Positions 43,797 through 55,921 are shown, counted from the stretch's first letter. The stretch: 64,000 bases of DNA from Massospora cicadina (GCA_022478985.1 JAKSZP010006684.1:124001-188000); one strand, 5' to 3'. The notes: generated by a model from the letters alone, not told the origin. A program made the numbers and translations.

Positions 43797-45317
43797 TGTT
43801 GGACATTTACCTTTGCAGCCTAAAAACAATAATGCTGTAGGTCAAGTTCTGCCAAAAAAGGAAAGTGTCAGCCATTTGAAATTTTCTGATGTTGTTAAGA
43901 GTTTGTTTATAAAAATAAAAATGATAAAGTCAAGTAAATCAGCTAAAAGTCCCTGGACGATTCTCTTTGGAACCCCGCTAATTGGGGTAACACTAGTTTG
44001 AAACCTCTACGGGCATCAAATGAAAAATCCAATGGTCAGATTACTCTGACCTCACTAAGGACCATGGGGAAATCATTGGAAGGCAATCCTCCAACCCCAA
44101 CGAAGTCCTCTAACACACCTGCATGTGGTACCCCCTTTTATAGGCTTGGCGGGGGTCCCCCAAGGTGCAAGAAATTTCTCAGCGGTGATTGTCTTAAATT
44201 AATAAAAACGTTACCTCATGGGTACATTTGGGCCAATCAGAATTCATCTTTCTTCCTTCCTCTTCCCTGAAGTGAGATCTCATGTTATGATATGCTATTC
44301 CTTCATATTTTTTTAATTTGGACTAGCTGAAACTATTCTGAACATATTCCAAAATTCCTCTCAACCCTCAAATTACTTTAAATACCAAATATTCAGATGT
44401 CAAGGGGCATTGTTTTCCCTTTATCGCGCTTTTAATTAAAATAGTAAAAATCAAATTTTATTAGCGCTTTATAACTAACTTTATTACTTTGAAAAGTTTT
44501 GTGGAAAGCAGCTGGCATGAAGCACCAATGAGCAACAATTCAGCTGGTTTCCAACAAGGGTGTTCAACGCGGTATATATTAATAAATAGCAAACAAAAAG
44601 CAAGACTTGGGTAGACCTCAAAGAAGAAATCATAACCAAACGGTTATCTGGGCTGAAAGGGCTTAGGTGCCTCAGTCTGGAAGGGACCAGGGCGGCCCAG
44701 CGGTGCACCAGATGCAATTGTTAATTTTGTGCATGTAAAATGGCTGATGTTGTTAGAGACCTCCCCAAAGAGGTCTGCGCACAGGTTCAACCAAGTTAAC
44801 ATAATTAAAACATAAATTTAATGGGATTTTTTTAAAAGGAAGATGTCCAATAATAAAAGTTGTCTTGAAAACCATACTTTAAACAAGGGGAGGCGAGTTG
44901 TCAATCAGGGAAAATGGTTCCAAACCTAAAGAAACCAAACGGTGCACCTTACCATTGGCCAGGGTACTGTAGCTCAAGATCTAATGAACTTGAGTGATTA
45001 ATTGCAAGATGAGCCATCCCAATTTCAAAATTTCGAAAATTGAACGAGTTTTAAACCCCATTCTCTGAGCAACCAAACCAAACCGTCGTTGTTGAGGATA
45101 TAACTAATCTGTTATAATGCTACTGACATAACACAGGGCTGGGCATCATGCACTTTTCCTTGGACTAACCCGGGTATATCTGGCCTGCACCCAGCGTTGG
45201 TCCAAGATGTGCTTTAAGTCAGGGAGGTCCTGAAGCTTGACCTTTTTAGACTCCTGACGTCCAGCCTTGTCTTGGCAGTTAGTTCCCTTGATGATATCAT
45301 GTAAACATGACAGTGTA

Positions 45318-46574
45318 GAGGAGGTGTTGAATGGTTGATTGGGCCTGAATTGTCATGTAGATTTGATATGAAAGATAATAATATTAGCTTACATCAAATT
45401 TATTACATCTTATATCAAAAGATACAAATAATTAAGGACCAAAAATATTTTAAGTACAATTGAGAATTAAAATTACAGCCTAGCAGTTCCACTTAATTAT
45501 ATTTGACTTAATGACCCAGGATTGTGGGATTTGTTATCCAGGTCATAATTAATTTTTAATGTTGATTGAGTTCAATCAAATTAATCACCAATTAGTGGTA
45601 TATAAAACCGTTGCTTGAGGGGAAAGATGGTTTGGCTATTTAAGGTACATCAGAGTAAATGCTGTCTTGAAGTAATTGTGTTAGTAAATACTGTCCACGA
45701 GGGTGTGCTGGGTTACAGTGGGATTTCTAATGGTTTATAGACCCTCTAAAGACTATATTTTGAACTGCTGGTTAAGTGACAATGTGAAATGAGGTGTCAT
45801 AGGAAAGGTGTGATTAACATAAAACCTTACAAATTTTCTTTAATTAGAAAATTAAAAAAAATAATCTTATAGCAGAATAATATTTTGGTAGTTTGCAATA
45901 TATGAATTTTTTAAAGCTAATACCTTTTATTATATTAAGTCAGGAATTTCCTTGTAATTAGGAAGATCAGGTCAATGAAGCCGTTGTACAAGTAATTTGA
46001 CAGAAGAATACATCCTCTAGTATTTTATAAAGAGTTGATATCTTAAAATTATCACTATCTGGCTTATAATCCTCATACATTGGCATTTGTAACTCCAACT
46101 TTAATCCCAGACAAAGAAACAGACCATCTAATGTAGGCTAAAATTTTAACAAGAGAAGTCAAATTTTGAGTCTATTTTGTATGTATAAAATGACCTAAAC
46201 TGTTTTAGACCTCCCTGAGGAGGTCCACAGCTAAGACTACATAAAACATATAAACAAAGTTTGTTTTAACAATAGTTTTTAATGAAAGTTGAATAATTAC
46301 TCTATTGGTTTGGGAATTCCATATTAAAAAGTTCAGGGGTTAAAATCAGTCTTTGACCTTTAGTGCTATGCCCATAAGACCAATGATATCAGTTTACCAC
46401 GAGCAGTTGTACCATATCTTGTGTATGACTAAAATCTAACCTGATATTGGAGGCATATGGTACCAAAATTGGTGGGGGTTGATTTGGTAAGACAGTTAAG
46501 TTTGTGAGTGACATTTGAAAAAGCATCCCATCTTCACATATTACATATTTGGTTACTTTTAGTTATATTATTAC
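45318..46574. other. AT-rich DNA with an old LTR fragment
   Basis: 45318-46150 shows nothing recognisable. From about 46180 the + strand has 'AAAATGACCTAAACTGTTTTAGACCTCCC', a diverged match to the T4/T7 LTR block 'AAAATGGCTGATGTTGTTAGACCTCCC', followed by matching AT-rich sequence. It is the left part of an LTR belonging to the - strand remnant T6, interrupted at 46575. Confidence 0.45.
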
Positions 46575-47637
46575 TGTCAGGATTTAACCTGATGGATCCT
46601 TCCAATAGTATCAGAATCAGGGGTGTCAGTTAGTTGGGCGTGATTGCCAGCTAATCGCCTAGTTTGATAGTATTTAATGTTATATGATTAATTCGAGTTT
46701 AGGTTTGGTGGAATCTGCATTTGCTGCCAAAATGCCATCCAGAGATAGTTGTGTGAGCTTCCAGCGGAAAGACGATGAATCCATTATGAATTGTCCAAAA
46801 ATGGTTCTGCCAACTAATTTGGAGCGCCAGCGACTCATGCTGAGGATACTCAAAGTTCTAATTATTTATGAATTTATATTATAGATTGACTGGCGACTCA
46901 TGCCAAGGATGGATTGACCTAATTTAATATTTGGTGATCAGATGAGTGGATCAGGAGGGAATCAGTATGATGTATGAATGAATGAAGTGACGATATGATA
47001 GAGTTCTGGCATCAAGTGGCTGATGGGTTTTCTGGTATTGATTGGCCAAAGAGTACTTGGGCGCAGTAGCCCAGAAGTAGTATAAATAGTCGTACATTCC
47101 CTCCTAATAAATATCTCTCTTTTGCCCATCTTTTCCTATTTGTTTAAAGTTGCAAGACCCACTAGAGTAGGGAAGGTGGGACAGGAGATCCCCAATAGGT
47201 GCAGGTGATCACGCCTGGAGTGGCCGGTGCTGCCAGCTCCCATGTCTCCTCCCTATGAGAAACCAGCGGGACCCTAGCCAGCTGGCTACCAGCGGATGCA
47301 CTGACTGACTACCAACCTTGCAGGGTGCAGCGTGGGAGTGCCATAGCTGCCCAAGATGGGGGATGGACTCACAAGGGCATGCCCAGATGGGTTGGTGAAG
47401 GATCATGAGGGTGGGGAAGCATGGAAGTGCCTGAGCTGCCCAGGAAGGGGGCAGGACTTACCGGGGCACATGCTGAGGACACCAGGGGATAAGGCAAAGC
47501 CCTTGGTGGTTAGTTGGTGGGTAGACGCGGACTTGTAGGGGTTGGTACACCAATGAAGGCGAAACAGCAAAGGGCCAACCAGTCTTCATACTGGTTGGCC
47601 TGGAACACTAGTGGAGCCTAGGGTCAATTTTGTGACA
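46575..47637. mobile_element. Insertion inside the T6 LTR, probable solo LTR
   Basis: It starts TGTCAGGATTTAACC and ends near TTTTGTGACA. Flanks ATTAC and ATTGC agree at 4/5 if the final A is shared. It contains TATAAATA (47079) and AATAAATA (47107), LTR-like promoter and polyadenylation signals. The GC-rich right part (47200-47560) differs from all other LTRs here. Family not identified. Confidence 0.45.
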
Positions 47638-48300
47638 TTGCCATATTCAGAGAACCATTGATTGGATCCTTGACATAAACCTGAGCATGTTTAGCCCTTA
47701 CCCAACGTTGGTCAGAGGTATACTTAAGATATGGTAAAGTAGCCAACTTTGTGGTTCAATAATTTATAATTTCATCCATTTTTTCAGTAATACCTATAAT
47801 TATGCCATTTTTATGAATTAATTCTCAGTCTTTAAAACACTCCCTTTTAGAGACATCAGCCAGGGATAAACTCTTATGAGCAGGTGATAACTTTATGGTG
47901 GTGGTAGCAGGGGTTAACTTAGGGCCAGAAGCATTAGGGAAACACTTATAAAAAGCATCATCAGTTCCTATGCATGGGTACAATTGTGGGAAGGAAATAA
48001 GCTATTCTAAGCATTATTATATCATTTACAAGCCACAAAGAAGCTCATGATATCTCTTTAATCACTTTTATAACATAATCTCCTCCGCTTTCCACTCAGA
48101 TTTCTTCTATTAGGTATGACTCTGGAGTCTCAGGAGGAGGGCTCTTGAAAGGGAAATTTGCTCTCATGTAAAGTAAAGTTCAAGGTTTGGGAGGTAGTTT
48201 AAGCTGGTAAAAGTTGTGACCCATAAGGCAAGTGCTTTAGCATGGGTATATCTGCTTGGCCTTACTTCTTACATGGCTGTTTAATTAGGATGTTCCCTGC
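47638..48300 (-). pseudogene. T6a LTR end and chromodomain remnant
   Basis: 'TTACCCAACGTTGGTCAGAG' near 47700 is the LTR block encoding the RWV peptide. 47850-48130 aligns with T7's chromodomain stretch, including the 'GACTCTGGAGTCTCAGGAG' motif. Beyond about 48300 a few integrase-tail-like bases can be followed. No frame survives. Confidence 0.5.
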
Positions 48301-49201
48301 GTCCAGCGTCACATGTCTCCTATTTTATAATCTGTACCCTGTCTGGAACCTGACGTGCTAAGGAAAGACCTGGCTTCTATTGCAAATATGAAAGAACCCA
48401 CAATGGTATTCAGAGTCCACAAAGAGCCGCTGTTCTGAAAGGGTAGGGAAAAGGAGCGCGTGAGGGAAGGCATGGAAGGGCCAAACAGGGAAACTGGTTC
48501 CTGATGTCAATAAATTACTTATAACAGGGATATTCTTAGAGGTGTATGCTTTTTTTTATCATAAATTGGGAAATTAGTAAACGCAACCAATAATCTCCTA
48601 AAGTAATGCTTGCAGTTTTATATATTAAATGGGGGTTATGCAATAGTAGAAAGTTTCTAATGAGTGGAATCACACCTGCAATGTATTTCAACAGTTTTTT
48701 AAATCAATTAAAGGACCTTAAGCTATGATTAATTGCGTTAGCTTTGATCAACTTTCAGCTCATTAATACTATTGACTCCTGTTTTGAGCTCTTTTCTTCA
48801 AACCCTCACTTTATTACTTTTTTTTATTTTGATTTTACAATTGGGGATACTTCAGGTGTCAGAATTTTTCCAGCCAAAGCTACTCCACTTTTCACCTTAT
48901 GTAAAAAAAGGTTTGTTGAACCAGTGGCGCCTGTGTTGCATACACTTATAAATTTTAGGAACGCTATATTTTATGCAATAATTATTCAGGAAATCAAAAT
49001 AAAGAAGGGGCTGGCCCTGAAATTTTGCTTTTTGGGTTAAGTGGAACAAATTATGGGGAGCTGCCACTACTCATCCCTCATCCAGGGTATGCCCTAGATC
49101 AGTCAACTGGGTGAGCAGTAAGACCTTTAGGTTGATGCCCATCTGTGTTCTAAAGAATTCAATATTTACCAAGTTTGGTAACCAGAATTCCGGATCTTAC
49201 A
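48300..49201 (-). other. Diverged DNA ending in an LTR terminus
   Basis: The right end 'CGGATCTTACA' at 49201 followed by TTACCCCC is the same LTR/polypurine junction as in T3 (read on the - strand: GGGGGTAA-TGTAAG), so the right part is an LTR of the T2/T3 type. Its left end was not found. A + strand ORF at 48744-49040 (98 codons, hydrophobic patches) is unrecognised. Confidence 0.4.
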
Positions 49202-50450
49202 TTACCCCCTAATTAAAGAATAGGCCCACGCCACTCAGGGGCTTTATCAGTGTATAGCTTTTCTGAGGGGTTGGGAGTTTGATGGCGGCGATGGTGGCAG
49301 ACTTGGATGGGGTGGCGATGGAGCAAATGGATTTTTTTGTATATTCTTTAATCAACTCACAACAGCTGGCACAATCCTAGGAAGGGACCCAAATGTTCTC
49401 TTAGAATCTAGGTATCCCTTCCATGACACCAGGTACTGCTCTCCACGTTTGGCATGTTGTGCATTAAATATTTTCTCCACATCAACTTTGGGTGCTCCTT
49501 CCACTATGATGGGCTCAAACTCCACCAGTTTTCTGCCTTTGAAGGGAAGAAAAGATGAAGCGTGGAATGAGGTATGGACTTTGCACTTTGGGATAGCTCC
49601 ATATGAAAGGCAAAGATGTTCAGTACTTTTATTAATAGGAAATGAACCTGCTCAATTGCAAGAAATTTCAATATGGCAATTTAAGGTGTAGGTTCTTGGT
49701 GTACACCATTACTAAATTAACTACTTGGTAGTTAGGAGCCTTTTGTAGCTTTTTCAGAAAACCTTTTGGCATCATTAGTTGACTTAGTCAACTGGTTCTG
49801 GATCTGTTGATGAACCTTCCTTATATGCGTCACAAAGTTATCTTCTTCTGAAATGTTACTGCACGTTTGAGGCCCAAAAGTAAAAGAAGGGTTATAACCT
49901 AAGTAACATACATGAGTGACACCCCTGTTGATGCGTGAAGGAAGTTAATGCATGAGAGTTGGGCCAGAGGAAGGTCAGCTGCATATCTGTCCTGGGAGGT
50001 GGTAGCATAGCATTGAAAATACTTCTACAAGGACTGGTTAGTGTGTTTCATTTTACATTATATTGAGAGTAAAAGCCAATGATCTGAAAGTCTTAATCTT
50101 AAGCGTCTCACACAATACCTCCAAAAATTGTAAGGTAAACTGAGTCCCCCTTCTTACTAATAGTTCCTGGGGCACAAACAGGGCAAAGACTTGCACCACA
50201 AACAACACTGCCTTTTTCTCAGCTGTAGTTGACATTAAGTAAGGAATGAAGATAGCATATTTTTTTAAGTGATCTACAACCACCATAATTGCATCATATC
50301 TGCAGGACGTTAGAAAATTTACAATCTCAATATACTAAAAGTGACGTTAATGGCCCTGATGTTTGTTAAAGAGTGAATAAGGCCATTTCATCCAGTCCTA
50401 TCTAATTTGGACTGAGAAAAATAAAAAATGTTTAATCTAAACAAGAACCA
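49202..50450 (-). pseudogene. T6b chromodomain and integrase remnant
   Basis: At 49370-49570 a continuous - strand reading gives 'LPFKGRKLVEFEPIIVEGAP' then 'VDVEKIFNAQHAKRGEQYLV' and 'SWKGYLDSKRT', a clear T2-type chromodomain. At 50053-50286 'MVVVDHLKKYAIFIPYL' and 'VRRGTQFTLQFLEVLCETL' are the integrase core, with 'VRRG' where SDRG is expected. RNase H and RT are absent, so the element is truncated. Confidence 0.65.
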
Positions 50451-51445
50451 TTTTTGTGGTTCAATCCAATTGTAACCATATTTGATTTATATAACGATTT
50501 TTCTATACCAGGTGTTGGGATTTTGCCCATATTACCCAGCTTCATTGATTTAAATATACTTATGGTCCACTGGGGGATTCATCCCACTATTGGACGTTGG
50601 ATTATTAAAAAAATAGATGCTAACTATTGTTTTTTAAGTTTGAAACAAATCTTTATTAATCTAATGGATTAAAGTCTGCTGAATTGATGAGTGCTTTGTC
50701 AGGTATGATCCCCGACAAAAAACAAGAAATTAGGGTATTGATTTCATTATTAATAACTTAATCAACTTGTAGGAGTCAATTGGGTTTAGTTGCTGATTGA
50801 TTAAAGATTTCATGAGTTGCTGGCGAGTAATGGCACCTGTCATAGAGCAAAGTTTTGAGTTAACTTTTCTATATCACAATCTGCAGTTTATGAGTAAAAG
50901 TCCCATTACCTAATCAGGCTGTTATTAGGTAATGGTAGATTCTATGGGAGTTGGGTGAAGATGTTGGTACACGTTCTTCATTTCAACTCAGAAGAGGTCA
51001 CTTTCAAGTAGGGGAGAGAACCCAATTACTTCATTGAGAAGATCATCTTTCATGACTCTGGAGGGTTAATTCATTGGCGGCGGCCGCTGTTCCTAACCGG
51101 GGCGCCAACTGAAGATTTTTGCGCTGATTTTCTATAAATTATCTTTGATTTTTTATATTAAAGCAGATCTGATAGAATGTACAATTATCAATAAAGCTTT
51201 ATAATTTAACTTTTAGCTTATGTGATTAGAGTTGGAAGGACAAGGAGATCTTTTGTCTATATTATTTTTGATCTCCGCGGACTCTGACTGATGAGAAGGA
51301 TAAGAACCACTGAACCTAATCATAGGTATAATTCTATCAATAGAGAGAAGAACCTCAGAATCTACTCTTAATTTAAGTTCCAAAGAAGAGGGAAGAAGTC
51401 AATATTATCATTCCAAAAGAAGTCAATAAAAGGACAAGCGCCAGG

Positions 51446-51715
51446 TTGGCATTGGTACGCTTTACTATATTGTATATCAGCTTAGCTAGAATAGTATTCT
51501 TCATACTACTATTGCCCATTATATCATATTGTCAACAAGTCAAACAAAGCACATATAAGGAACATGTGCAGTTGAACAAGGGAGCCAAAGCGAGTATTAT
51601 TCAGAAAGAGGGACCAAATACCAAACTCTATCAATTGGAACTCAATCATGGTTCAAAAAAAGTAATTGAGGTGGTCAACCTAAGGACAAATATACCACAC
51701 CGAGGTTTTTTATAG
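51446..51715 (+). CDS. ORF with N-terminal hydrophobic segment
   Basis: 90 codons. Residues 3-28 ('LVRFTILYISLARIVFFILL' and on) look like a signal anchor, followed by a polar basic tail. The corresponding part of the second repeat (about 53230-53400) has lost the frame. No family recognised. Coding status uncertain. Confidence 0.3.
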   Translation: MALVRFTILYISLARIVFFILLLPIISYCQQVKQSTYKEHVQLNKGAKASIIQKEGPNTKLYQLELNHGSKKVIEVVNLRTNIPHRGFL

Positions 51716-51926
51716 TCAGTACAGGTTTCAAGCATGCGTTGACTAAAACCTGCACTAGAACGGAAGCAGGAATTACCCTGTCAGGCTAACCAATCTTCTC
51801 AATCAGGTTTAAGATCCTAAAGTTTTAACAATTAGTGCTTACTACAGGGGGATAGTTGAGTTTAGCAAAATTTAATCAGAAGATCGAATCAAACATGTCT
51901 TTTAAGAAAAATTACGCAATATTTGA

Positions 51927-52316
51927 ATGGAGCTTGAAACTGTCAACAAAAACGCGTTTGACTCAGCGTCACAACCTGACTTCACTTCATTGGAAGAAGG
52001 GGTGATAAATGACGAGGAAGAGGTCAAACAAGTGGAAAAAATCAATAATGGCCTCTGTGGAAAAATTAACTCCTTGAAGCGCAAGAAGGGTGAACTGATC
52101 AAAGAAGTATTGTTTCAGAAGACTGAGTGAGAGGAAGACTAAGAACGCATTTGTCTGATTACTGAAGAGATAGTATGACAATTGAAGCGAATAAAAGAAC
52201 TGGAGGACTTTAAATGTGACTGTGCACAAATGAAGACAGAAGAAGCCAAATAAAAGATGCCGGAAACTCCAGTTGCAAAGAAAACCTGTTGTTATTTTTG
52301 CACACCTTTCCAGTTT
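51927..52316 (+). pseudogene. Coiled-coil protein pseudogene
   Basis: The 51927-52130 frame is acidic and heptad-like ('LEEGVINDEEEVKQVEKINN', 'KRKKGELIKEVLFQKTE'). After its TGA the same frame continues charged and helical for 60 more codons with three further stops. Such a pattern points to a once longer coiled-coil protein, perhaps a retroelement Gag. A Cys-rich 'CCYFC' ends it near 52300. Confidence 0.45.
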
Positions 52317-53652
52317 TCTTAGGTTATCTGCTGGTTTTCTAGGGGATACGTCCCTCTAGAAAATGAATTGAATATTGGTTGATTTCAATTTTGGCTTAAT
52401 GTCCGCAGGATTTTGGATAATTTTCCAGGTTTTGTGCCATTGGAATTTATCTGTGGAAATGCCTAAGATTTCATTGGGCAGAGTTGCCAACAAAATCAAG
52501 GCATCTTTTGGTCTATTGTTAATTAAATATCAGGTGCACAAATTGGGATTTGTTGGATTTTCATCACCAACTAATTGAAGATTTATTCAGAAGTTGTGAG
52601 GCGAGTGATGCCACCTATAACTAGCAAATTGATTTTTGTTTTGTGACCTGTTATAATGGATAAAGAGTCCCATTACCTAAACAGGTCTCTAGCCAAATGT
52701 GGTTGATTTGCTGTTATTGATTGAACGTTAGGGACACGTTTTCTGGCTCTTTCCATTTTTCAGGTCTTTGGGAAGTCCAAATAAGAAGTCCCTAGCCTGA
52801 TGGAGAAGACCATCGCCAGAAGAGACTTCAAAGGGAAATTTATGGCAATGGCTGCAGTTTCAGGCTGAGGCGCCAACCAAGGAGTTGGGCACCAAATTCC
52901 CCTATTAATTTTGTAGTAATTTTATTAATAAAGCAGATCAAAATAGCATTAATAAGTTCTAATTACCTTCAGTTTATTATTGTTGTGGTACAATAATTGC
53001 TGACTCTTTTATGTGATAAAGAGTAAGGATTGGATATCCTTAGAAGAGAAGCAGACCTTTACAGAAGATCTCCGCTGACTCAGTGTTAAGGGAAACAAGG
53101 CCAGGAACCTCTAACTCTGAGAGTAGATTAAGTTCAGCTGGGAGGGGAAAAACTACCTAATTCTCAACATAATCAGTATTTTTTGGATCATATTAAGTTT
53201 AACGTTAAACCAATCAACTGGGTTTATTTATTCAAATATGGATAATAGTATTAATATTATTATTGCCCATAAGCTATTAATATCAAGTAACGCAAATCGT
53301 GCACATAGCTAAACCTGAGCAGTTAATTGGGTAAATTATCAGCAAGAAAGCCAGATTTTAACAATACCCCACCCAGAAATATGCCTGGGTCATTTGGTGG
53401 AGATTTGGAGGTGACATCTGAAGTTAACCCATGGCCAATAGAGTTATAAGACAGGATTCACCTGTTAGTGGAGCCACAGATGAGTTTTGAAGCACACTGA
53501 AATTACCCACATTCCATTGGGATAACGCCCCTGCATTTTCCAATAATTTGAGATGACAATGTTTGGTTTCAGTGACTGACAAAAGGCAGTTACCATATTG
53601 AACTTCCTGAACACTGATTGTTTAACTTGTTACCCCATCTAAATATGGACAA

Positions 53653-54499
53653 TGTAAGGAGAGTGTATATAACTCTCCCGTTCCCAGAGTGGTAGTGCAT
53701 GGTGCACAAGGCCAACGCCAGGGAACTAGTTGTTAATAAAATTTATCAGAGCCCAGAAGAGGGTTCTGGAGCAATAACAACCTAGGCATATAAGTGCTAT
53801 CATTATACTAAATAACCCAACCCAAGCAACGTGGTGCACAATGAGAAAGGGCGTAAGCTACCCAGGTTTGAGGGAACCTGGGCAAACCAATGGTGCACTA
53901 GGGGATAGCTCGATCATATTGGAAATGGCAAGGTTAATGGAGCGCATGACCTCCTCAAAGAGGTTCGTGCACAGGAGAATTCAAAATAGCAAAATTAAAA
54001 CATAAAACGGGAAAAATTTATTTTGGAAGTTGACCAACAAGGAATGTTGGTCAGGGAAAACATATCTAAACATTGATGGGGGAATATGGGGTTTGCATAA
54101 ATGGACCCAAGCAATGACCCACCAATAGGCACATGCTACCATCCAAATTGGTAGAATATGCTAAAACTGACTTCACTCGTGTTATTGATTGAAGTAAGAT
54201 TTGACCTGAACGTGTGATTTTGTAAGTGGAACAGGTTTCAAAACCCCGTTCCTCAACAAACCAAACTGAACCATCTGCGTTCATTATGTAGACCGTTCAT
54301 TTCAATGCCTGGGCTATCATAAGGAGCTGGGCATTTGGCACCCCACTAGTACCAGCATGGGCATATTTTGCCTGTACCCAGCGTTGGTCTAGAGTATGCC
54401 TCAGGTCAGGGAGGGCCTGTAGCTTCACCTTCTGGGCCTCCTGTCGCCCAGCCTTATCTTTGGGGTTGGTCCTCACTATGATGTCATGTGCATATGACA
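53653..54499 (-). repeat. T7 3' LTR
   Basis: TGTAAGGAGAG to CATATGACA (element orientation TGTCATATG...CTCCTTACA). It has TTTAGATATG starting at 54070 and GTTGGTCAACT starting at 54038 on the - strand, 32 nt apart, as in the 5' LTR. The pol frame runs into it without a stop. Confidence 0.9.
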
Positions 54500-54800
54500 T
54501 TACCCTCTCCTCCCGATGGGGCTCAACCCCCCCTCCAGGGGCTTGCACAAGGGAAAAGTTCTTGTGGGCAGGGGCCAACTTCATGGCACCAATAGTCAGT
54601 TTAGGTTGGGATCCAGCAGCTGGGGAAGAACGCTTGTGAAAGGCTTCAATCAGATCTTGGGCATGCACACAGTCACGCGCTGAAACCCAACTGTTCAGTG
54701 CAGTGTCAAAGCCCTTCCAGGATACCAGGTAATTGAGTCTTCTTTTAATGAGGCGGGAGGAAACTATTTCTTCCTCCTCCCACTCTGGCGCCCCATCCAA
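54297..54800 (-). pseudogene. T7 chromodomain reading through into the LTR
   Basis: 168 codons. 'LIKRRLNYLVSWKGFDTALN' then 'SWVSARDCVHAQDLIEAFHK' is the chromodomain (residues 16-58). 'GGGVEPHREERVMS' encodes the polypurine tract, and the frame continues across the LTR border (54499) for about 67 codons: 'KVKLQALPDLRHTLDQRWVQ' and 'AQLLMIAQALK'. So the U3 conserved peptide is the C-terminus of Pol in this copy. Upstream integrase frames are separate. Confidence 0.75.
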
Positions 54801-54989
54801 GAGATAGGCCTCAGGAGTCTCTGGTGGGGGCCCTCAAACAACGTCAGTTTGCTCTTATAAAACACAGAGAAGGTCCAAAAAAAGGGGGGAGATCTAGCTG
54901 GTATGAGGCATGGTCCACCTTTCTAACAATGTGGTAGGGGCCAATCCTCTTTGGTCCCAGCTTCTTGCATGGCTGCTTGATTGGGATGT

Positions 54990-55910
54990 TACGAGCATCA
55001 AGCATCACGAGATCCCCTTCCTTTTATGCAGGACCCACTTGGCGCTTCCCATCAGCGTTTTCCTTATACACCTGCATAGCCGCCTCCAAGCATGTGGAAA
55101 CCCCCTAATGAACCATCTTGATTGCCTTGGCAAAGTCCACCACCACTTCAACCTTAGACCCACAGCTGGGCTCCATGTTAAAGGCGGGGTTAAAGCCATG
55201 GCTGGCGAAAAAAGGGGAATAACCAATTGAGGAATGCAATGTGTTGTTGTAACTAAATTGGGCCATAGGAAGGTGAGAAGCCCAATCTGAATGATCCACG
55301 GCGGAGTAACACCGCAGTAACTGTTCCAAACACTGGTTTACTCGCTCAGTCTGCCCATCTGATTGGGGGTGATATGCAGTTGAACGGCAGGGGCTGATCT
55401 GAAGAGTCTTAAACACAACTCTTCCCAAAAGATGGAGGTGAATTAGGTTCCCCAGTCACTGATAAGCTCTTGGGGAACCCCATGGATTGCAAACACATGG
55501 GTTACGAAGAGCCTAGAGATCTCAGCCGCGGTTATTGTAGTTCTTCAAGGAATGGAGTGGGAGAACTTCATAAAATGGTCCACCACCACCATGATGGCAT
55601 CATAACCATCAGAGACAGGTAGTTTCACAATGAAATTAACCGAGAGGGAAGTCCAGGGCCATCAGCCTTTTGGACTGGTACCAACTACCTGCTAAATGTT
55701 GACAATTAGGTTTCATCTGGTTGCATACCAGGCACTCCTTACAATACCGCCCCACCTGATCAGTCATGCCCTTCCAATTGTAGGTGTGACGTTTCAACTC
55801 CAAGCTCTTTGCTTTCCCCAGATGACCAATGGTGATTCCATCATGATGATCCCGGATGATTTCCAGGCGCAGTGGTCCCGCAGGTACCCAAGGCGGCCCT
55901 GGAACCACAC
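54990..55910 (-). pseudogene. T7 integrase
   Basis: 55636-55908 carries the zinc-binding domain 'HDGITIGHLGKAKSLELKRH' to 'CKECLVCNQMK' (HH..CxxC intact). The core between 55430 and 55640 is broken ('ITxELPVSDGYDAIMVVVDHF' readable on the - strand). 55105-55428 has 'STAYHPQSDGQTERVNQCLE' with the Glu, then 'MAQFSYNNTLHSSIGYSPFF'. Confidence 0.8.
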
Positions 55911-55921
55911 CATCTCATCCT

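Larger units (their letters stand above)
37678..44556 (+). mobile_element. T5, Ty3/gypsy element without chromodomain seen
   Basis: Perfect AGGGT copies (37673-37677 and 44557-44561) flank LTRs 37678-38439 (762 bp) and 43797-44556 (760 bp), both ending TGGTTTCC(C/A)ACA. The order is gag, protease, RT, RNase H, integrase. The primer-binding site (38443, TGGTGCTCAATAC) starts with TGG and is of the ordinary tRNA type, unlike T2/T3/T7. It interrupts T4's LTR, so it is younger than T4. It carries two later inserts (41245-41277 and about 42938-43469). Confidence 0.92.
29888..45312 (-). mobile_element. T4, Ty3/gypsy chromovirus carrying T5 and solo LTRs
   Basis: A perfect GTGTA duplication (29883-29887 and 45313-45317) brackets TGCCAAGAGAGTG...CATGACA. 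In element order on the - strand: 5' LTR (45312-37534, split by T5), gag remnant, protease, RT, RNase H, integrase, chromodomain, 3' LTR (32481-29888, with two nested insertions). Without insertions the LTRs are close to 0.9 kb. It is the same family as T7, and more decayed. Confidence 0.88.
37534..45312 (-). repeat. T4 5' LTR, split by T5
   Basis: TGTCAAGAGAGTGTC (37534) to AGGGT (37677), then from 44557 to CATGACA (45312). The joined length is about 0.9 kb. The 'ACCCAGCGTTGGTCCAAG' block (U3 RWV peptide) lies near 45190. The interruption is T5 with its AGGGT duplication. Confidence 0.82.
50690..53450. repeat. Pair of diverged direct repeats with a short core
   Basis: About 50.69-51.64 kb and 52.56-53.40 kb share, in the same order: 'GAGTAATGGCACC/GAGTGATGCCACC', 'CCCATTACCTAA', 'GGCGCCAAC', 'AAAGCAGATC', 'AGATCTCCGC(GG)ACTC', 'GAACCTC', and 'TTATTGCCCAT(A)'. 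They flank an ~0.8 kb core with a coiled-coil pseudogene. This could be a degraded LTR element, but neither TG/CA ends nor a target duplication were found. Confidence 0.45.

Noticed and set aside
51270..51320. CTGATGAG followed by GAA, as in a hammerhead ribozyme core
   Set aside because: No proper stem II or GAAA strand follows, and the second repeat copy does not conserve the motif.
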